In this document: in pieces, positions 58,945 through 64,000 of the stretch
How positions within the stretch are numbered: the stretch's first letter is position 1
How the letters are laid out: each line of letters opens with the position of its first letter
Assembly: GCF_949987535.1 (NCBI RefSeq)
Contig: NC_080081.1
Coordinates: forward strand, 54,632,153 to 54,696,152
DNA: 64,000 nucleotides
Direction of reading: 5' to 3'
Source of the DNA: Balaenoptera acutorostrata
Lineage: Eukaryota; Chordata; Mammalia; Artiodactyla; Balaenopteridae
Made by a program: the position numbers and the translations under genes
Notes under the pieces: generated by a model
Told to the model about the DNA's origin: nothing
The model's database searches: none
What the model saw: the letters and a program-made list of their open reading frames with translations, nothing else

Positions 58945-59165
58945 TTAAATTTAATTTTCTTATTGTAGTATAGTTGATTTACAATATTGTGTTAACTTCT
59001 GCTGTACAGCAAAGTGACTCAGTTATACACACATAGACATTCTTTTTTTATATTCTTTCCCATTATGATTTGTCACAAGATATTGAATATAGAAGGACTG
59101 GGAGTTTATGATTAGCAGAGGTAAACTATTATATATATGATGGATAGGCAACAAGGTCCTACTGT
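58945..59165 (-). mobile_element. Short L1 tail with 5' inversion
   Basis: 58945 to about 59091 is reversed L1 3' UTR ('gtagtatagttgatttacaatattgtgttaac', to 'tcacaagatattgaatata'). About 59092-59165 is the adjoining upstream UTR piece in forward orientation ('gggagtttatgattagcagagg', 'caacaaggtcctactgta'). The flip is the same kind as at 25.7 and 37.6 kb. Confidence 0.85.
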
Positions 59166-61790
59166 ACTTTCGATTTTTAAAATTTTGCCTGACGAGGCAT
59201 TCATCTGAGGAAGGAAACAACTCTACTTCAGTTTAGTGAGACTAGATTTCTTGTTGGCCAGTATCCTCAATGGTATTAAGACAGTTTGCTTTCTTTCTTA
59301 GAACTGAGTACTCCAAGGAAGCATCTGGTTATTCAGTCTTTGGGTCTCAGGGAAAACAAGAGGATCTGATCCCTTTACCCAATTTCTTCGTTCCTAGCTG
59401 CCCCTTATCGGAAGACTGAAAACTGATTCGGCCCATGCTTTTTAAAAGGCACATGCTTCCACGCACTTTAGCCAGGAGAGGGACCCATTTCATCACCGTC
59501 CAAGTCTTGGCCCTTCTCCCCCTCGTGGCACAGAGTCCCGGCCAAGCCTGGCTCTTGCCAGTCTTCAGCGTCATTCTGGCCATTCACGATCAGAAAAACT
59601 GCTCAGTATCCTGAAAATGAAGAATAGTCTATGACTCTATCTACCGAACATCAAAAGACCCAGATAAAACATTTTAAAAGCCAGGCAATCATACACATTA
59701 CTTCCACAATGCTAAACATCTGGCCACTTAATGTTTGAAAACATCCACCTATGATGCTTAAATGCTTGATTGCATTTTCCCCACTTCGCCTCCAGCTGTT
59801 TGGCAGCAAGGAGACCATCTATGATAAGGAATGTGCTATATTGTCAGAGATTCATTATTAGCTTTAGCTTTGTTTCCTAGTAAACAACCACGTTATTAAA
59901 ACACTGCTTTATGAATGAAAGACAGCTGGAGTTTCAAGAAAGAGACATTTTCTGAAGCAAAAATTCAGTTCTGTGCCCGTAGATTGACAAGCTGAATAAT
60001 ATAGAAACTGTATGATCTGTCCCCTTAGGATGTGTCATCGGGAAGCCGTGTTTACAGCCTTGAGCCCATGGTACTCTCATGTTCCATTCTGTTGGCTCTG
60101 TTAGATAAAAATCTGTCTCAATATTAAAAGCACTGTGGCAGAAATGTGCTTTATGTTGCTTGTTTTCCCATTTGCCAGCATATTGCCAAACTATACTACC
60201 GCCACTACAGGAAGACCAAAATGTGGATAAAGCAGCAGTTTGGTCCTCTGGCTCAGTTTGGTTTCAAAAGGGATGAAGGGGGGTGGGGGGATTTGGTTGA
60301 ACTCCCTACATTGTTTACTTTTGTTCCTAAAACAAAAGCACCAGACATGCTAGTGTTCCCCCAAAATGCCAGAAAACCAGATCTGTAAAACAGGATTTGC
60401 ATTCTAATCATTTTAATAAAAGATCTTCTCTTTTGCTGAACAAGTAACTCCAGTGTGTCCCTTACACACTAAGACACGTTGGACAGAAACTGAGATAAAT
60501 TTCACCGTAAACATGGGGGAAAATAGTCCGTAATTCAAAATAGTGCCTGTGCCTTTGCATATTCCCCTTTTCCTATTGCATAAAACTAATAACATGTTTA
60601 GGGGGAAAAAATGAAGCCACGGGAAAATCCCAAATGTAAATATTTGGCTAGATTATGGTGTCCACACTTCAGAGTAAGCATCAACTTCTATAGAACCTTG
60701 AACTAACAGTTCCAGAAACAGTTTTTGTGCCATTTAGAATAACTCACTCTGTGTACCATGTGAAACCCATTTTCATTTCTCAACTGAACAAACATTCTGG
60801 AGAAAAGATTATAATGAGCAAAACATTATCAAGTGCAATGTTGCTGTCTTAAAGCAAGTTCTAGAAATTGAAGCAATGAAGACTGAAAGAAAACAAATCA
60901 ACCTAACAACTGGGTTTTTTTTTTTTCCTATTTTTAAAATCATACCCTGAAAAAGCTAAAGTCATTCTTCAGCAGGATGAGCCCCCCAAATTGAGAGTAA
61001 CTGTTTTAAGTGCTCGCATAAGAAGGGTCATTATCTCACATTCCTGTTACCCCACTGACCCCATTAGGTCTTGACTGTGCATTCATTTATAAGAAAACTC
61101 ATCAGCAAATTGCTGGTCCTTTCTGGAAAATGATTTCAGGGAAAATAATTCAGCCCTGAAGTCAGCCAAAATACTGTCTACAAGCGTAGCCTAGAAACAA
61201 ATGATATTTATCAACTACTTAAGTGCTTGAACCTAGAGAAAATCACAGGGAACCACTATAGAGTATCAACACTAATCATAAATTCCCCTTAACATTAAAC
61301 AAGGATTTAAATGACATAATCTTCACTTAGAAAAAAATTTTCCCATAGGATCATTATGTTAATAATGATATTATCAAAACTATGTAGTCTTAAAATACTA
61401 CATAAAACTAGTTTTTAAACTGCTGATTTTATTAGCCTAGCTCTATGAAGGAAATTAAGTCAATGAATAATGAAAAATATTTTACTTTTTTGGTTCAGGG
61501 ATACCTCAAACCCGAACCGAGCCAGAGAAATTGACTTTGCTACTTGACTTCGGTCATTGGCTCAAGGACCATACTTTGGATTCTTACCACTCTATAGGAA
61601 AAATAATATCTGCCCCCCTCTCAAGAATGTTGCAAAGCAAGAGAAGAGTAAAAGAATATGGACTAAGGAGTAACTTTTCATCTGTGCCTTATTTTATCTT
61701 CATCTCTCTTCCTCTCACCTGAACCTCTCTATTCCTAATGTAAAATAAAGCTTGTGACCACCAGTAACCAGAGCCCTTTGGGGGTCCTTT
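59166..61790. other. Single-copy non-coding DNA
   Basis: No gene or repeat was recognised. 59720-59960 is repeat-free with CAGCTG, ATTCATTATTAGC and GTTATTAAAAC motifs and may be conserved. The 80-codon plus frame at 60146-60388 has no domain and no splice context. Confidence 0.45.
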
Positions 61791-62125
61791 TTTTTTTCTT
61801 TTTTTGGCTGCATTGGGTCTTCGTTGCTGCATGCAGGCTTTTTCTAGTTGCGGCGAGCAGGGTCTACTCTTCATTGTGGTGTGCGAACTTATTGCAGTCA
61901 CTTCTATTGTGGCGGAGCACGGGCTCTAGGTGTGTGGGCTTCAGTAGTTGTGGCACGTGGGCTCAGTAGTTGTGGCTCACGGGCTCTAGAGCGCAGCCTC
62001 AGTAGTTGTGGCGCACAGGCTTAGTTGCTCCGCAGCATGTGGGATCTTCCCGGACCAGGGCACGAACCTGTGTCCCCTGCATTGGCAGGCAGATTCTTAA
62101 CCACTGCACCACCAGGGAAGTCCCC
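61791..62125 (-). mobile_element. Full-length CHR-type SINE, reverse
   Basis: It ends with reversed head 'accaccagggaagtcccc'. The flanks 'ctttgggggtccttt' and 'ctttggggtccttt' form a 14-15 bp duplication with one length difference. Confidence 0.92.
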
Positions 62126-62582
62126 ACTTTGGGGTCCTTTATCAACAGATATTTGATCAAGTATTGGTGACTCAATATAGCTCACAGCCTTGTAGAAGAA
62201 AATACTTAAATGCTAAAAAAAATAAAGCCATCAGAGTTCAGAGAAGACACAGTGCCAAATGACATGGAGAAAGTTATATCAAGTGCAAATAGGAAGAGAT
62301 CTCAGGCTTTACAGGTAAAATCAGAGTCAGCCAGAACTGCCAGGGATGTAGAGAACCCAGGAGTGATGTTTACAAGCTACGGAGAAAGGCAGGCACAGAG
62401 CCTTTTATGGGGACTAAATATACCAGTTGGTTGGAATGGATGGCTTTAGGAGGACAAGCTTGAATGGGTGGCACAGTTGAAGAGGACCTTGATGTAAGCT
62501 AAAGAGTTTAGACACTTTTAAAGCAGTAGTGAGAAAGTATTGAAGTTTGTGGAGAAAGAGGTAGTTGATATGTATTCTATTA

Positions 62583-63461
62583 CAGTAGTTCCCACTTACC
62601 TAAGGGGGATTTGTTCCAAGACCCCCACTGGATGCCTGAAACAACAGATAGTACTGAACCCTACTGTATATACTATGTTTTTTCCTATACATATATACCT
62701 ATGATGAAGTTTAATTTATAAATTAGGCACAGTAAGAGATTAACAACAATAACTAATAATAAAATAGAACAATTTTAACAATATACTGTAATAAAAGTTA
62801 TGTGAATATGATCTCTCTCTCTCTCCTTCTTTCTGTATCAAAATATCTTATTGTACAAATTTAAGGCCTTTTCTATGCTCACTAAGCACTTCTTGTGCAC
62901 TGTAACCATAGCTTTTGCAGTCTGAGATGCAACAGCAAAACTAGCACAAATTTCTTTTTCCTTCTTCACAATTTCATAGATAGAAAATTTATTCATACCA
63001 TAGATCTTAGCAACCTCAGCATATAGTTTTTTTTCTTTCCTTATTAAGTGGGACAACTTTCACCTTTTCACTTAAAGCGAGCACTTTATGGCTTCTTTTT
63101 GCATATTCAAATTGCCAGCTTCACTATTCTGGCCCTTTGGGGCTATTATGAAGTAAGATAAGGGGTACCTGAACACAAGCACTGTGATACTGACAGTCTA
63201 TCTGATAACCAAGGTGACTACTAGGTGACTAAGGGTCAGGATACACTGGATAAAGGGATGATTCTTGTCCCGGGTGGGATGGAGCAGAACGGCATGAGAT
63301 TTCATCACCCTACTCAGAACACCATGCAATTTAAAAACCTATGAATTGTTTATTTCTGGAACCTTCTATTTAATATTTTCAAACTTCAGTTGACCATAGG
63401 TGACTGAAACCAGGGAAAGTGAAACCACAGATAAGGGGGTGGAGATAATGGGGAACTACTG
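62583..63461 (-). mobile_element. Tigger-type DNA transposon with transposase fragment
   Basis: The 879-bp element starts CAGTAGTTCCCACTTA and ends GGGGAACTACTG, with TA at 62581-62582 and 63462-63463, as expected for TcMar insertion. A CT run lies at 62812-62824. It is a partly deleted, non-autonomous copy. Confidence 0.9.
62838..63056 (-). pseudogene. Tigger transposase N-terminal fragment
   Basis: A 72-codon open piece reads LIRKEKKLYAEVAKIYG, then YEIVKKEKEICASFAVA. This is the helix-turn-helix DNA-binding start of Tigger/pogo (CENP-B-like) transposases. The DDE catalytic domain is absent, so it cannot transpose. No sign of domestication such as added exons was seen. Confidence 0.8.
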
Positions 63462-63463
63462 TA

Positions 63464-64000
63464 TGATAAATAATGTAGACGATTGCCTTTCCTGAACATT
63501 GGTGAAATCCTCAAAAAGGATTGGGTTTTTTCGGAAACTTTAAACCATGATCCAGCACAATGACTGGCTTATCATAAATATTTGCCAAATAAATGATCAA
63601 GGCAGTAGATATGGTATACAACTTCTGCCTACCTCAAAACCCACCCGGTAGCAGAATGAATTAAAGAGAAGATAGGAAGCAAGGAGAAGACCAATTTACG
63701 TGCCTCTGCAATTATATACCAGATGTTAAAGCCCTGAACAATGACTTTGAAGAAGTATTGGGTGAGAACCTAAGAAACACTGAAAAGGAAAAATTGGCAG
63801 GATTTCATGGCATATAAGCTGTAGGGGATGCAGAAGATGCAACAAATAAGTGATTCTAAAGCTATTGGATGGATTAAGGAATAGTCATACTTTCTCGGTG
63901 CTCTCAAATATTGAGCAATACGGTATTCCCAAATAGAATTCCCAAAGGCCCCTGCTACTTACCAGCTGAATGACCACACACAAAAGACTTTATCTCTATA
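63464..64000. other. Non-coding end of window
   Basis: Faint MIR/L2-like text ('atccagcacaatgactggcttatcataaatatttgccaaataaatg') lies at 63550-63600. Otherwise nothing is recognised. Confidence 0.45.

Noticed and set aside
1..64000. CRISPR array, bacterial operon, phage or plasmid system
   Set aside because: No spaced direct repeats, Shine-Dalgarno-led gene strings or prokaryotic genes; the repeat content is entirely mammalian.

Overview
The window is nuclear DNA of a placental mammal, almost certainly a cetacean or close relative. The diagnostic signal is nine tRNA-Glu-derived SINEs of the CHR type, several full length with intact target-site duplications. They sit with cetartiodactyl-type L1 3' ends, and I saw no ruminant Bov-tA or BovB sequence. 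Older MIR, L2, L1M, Tigger, hAT and ERVL-MaLR repeats fill much of the rest. No bacterial, plasmid or intact viral gene is present.

The only gene I can support is on the minus strand at 54.4-57.5 kb: a delta-type protocadherin of the PCDH8 family. One long GC-rich exon encodes a signal peptide and six cadherin repeats, and in the same frame a transmembrane segment and basic juxtamembrane region. Two short downstream exons with phase-compatible splice sites complete a likely C-terminus. It is not PCDH8 itself: the N-terminus, EC5-EC6 and tail differ from PCDH8 as I remember it, while about 1.4 kb in the middle (EC1 end to EC5 start) is almost the same. The frame is cut by a single TAG inside EC6, before the membrane anchor. 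The locus is therefore a recent pseudogene, a secreted-ectodomain gene, a readthrough gene or an assembly error.

Layout. 0-23 kb: mostly single-copy non-coding DNA with scattered MIRs, several copies of one old unassigned repeat, an MLT1-like solo LTR with a clean 5-bp duplication, and repeat-free blocks that look like conserved non-coding elements (best 18.3-19.15 kb). 23-31 kb: two CHR SINEs, a 5'-inverted L1, L2, a CT/CA microsatellite and an old L1. 31-34 kb: nothing identified. 34-41 kb: dense nested repeats, including a MaLR internal remnant split by a 5'-inverted L1. 41-54 kb: MIRs, L1 tails, SINEs, a possible retrocopy and a second nested LTR. 54-57.5 kb: the protocadherin with a CpG-rich first exon. 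57.5-64 kb: its 5' flank, possible regulatory DNA, a small inverted L1, a SINE and a Tigger element with a transposase fragment.

Long gene-poor flanks around a protocadherin fit the known setting of PCDH8 and its relatives, which lie in gene deserts (human 13q14-q21). Family assignments are from memory and reading only; no search was run.
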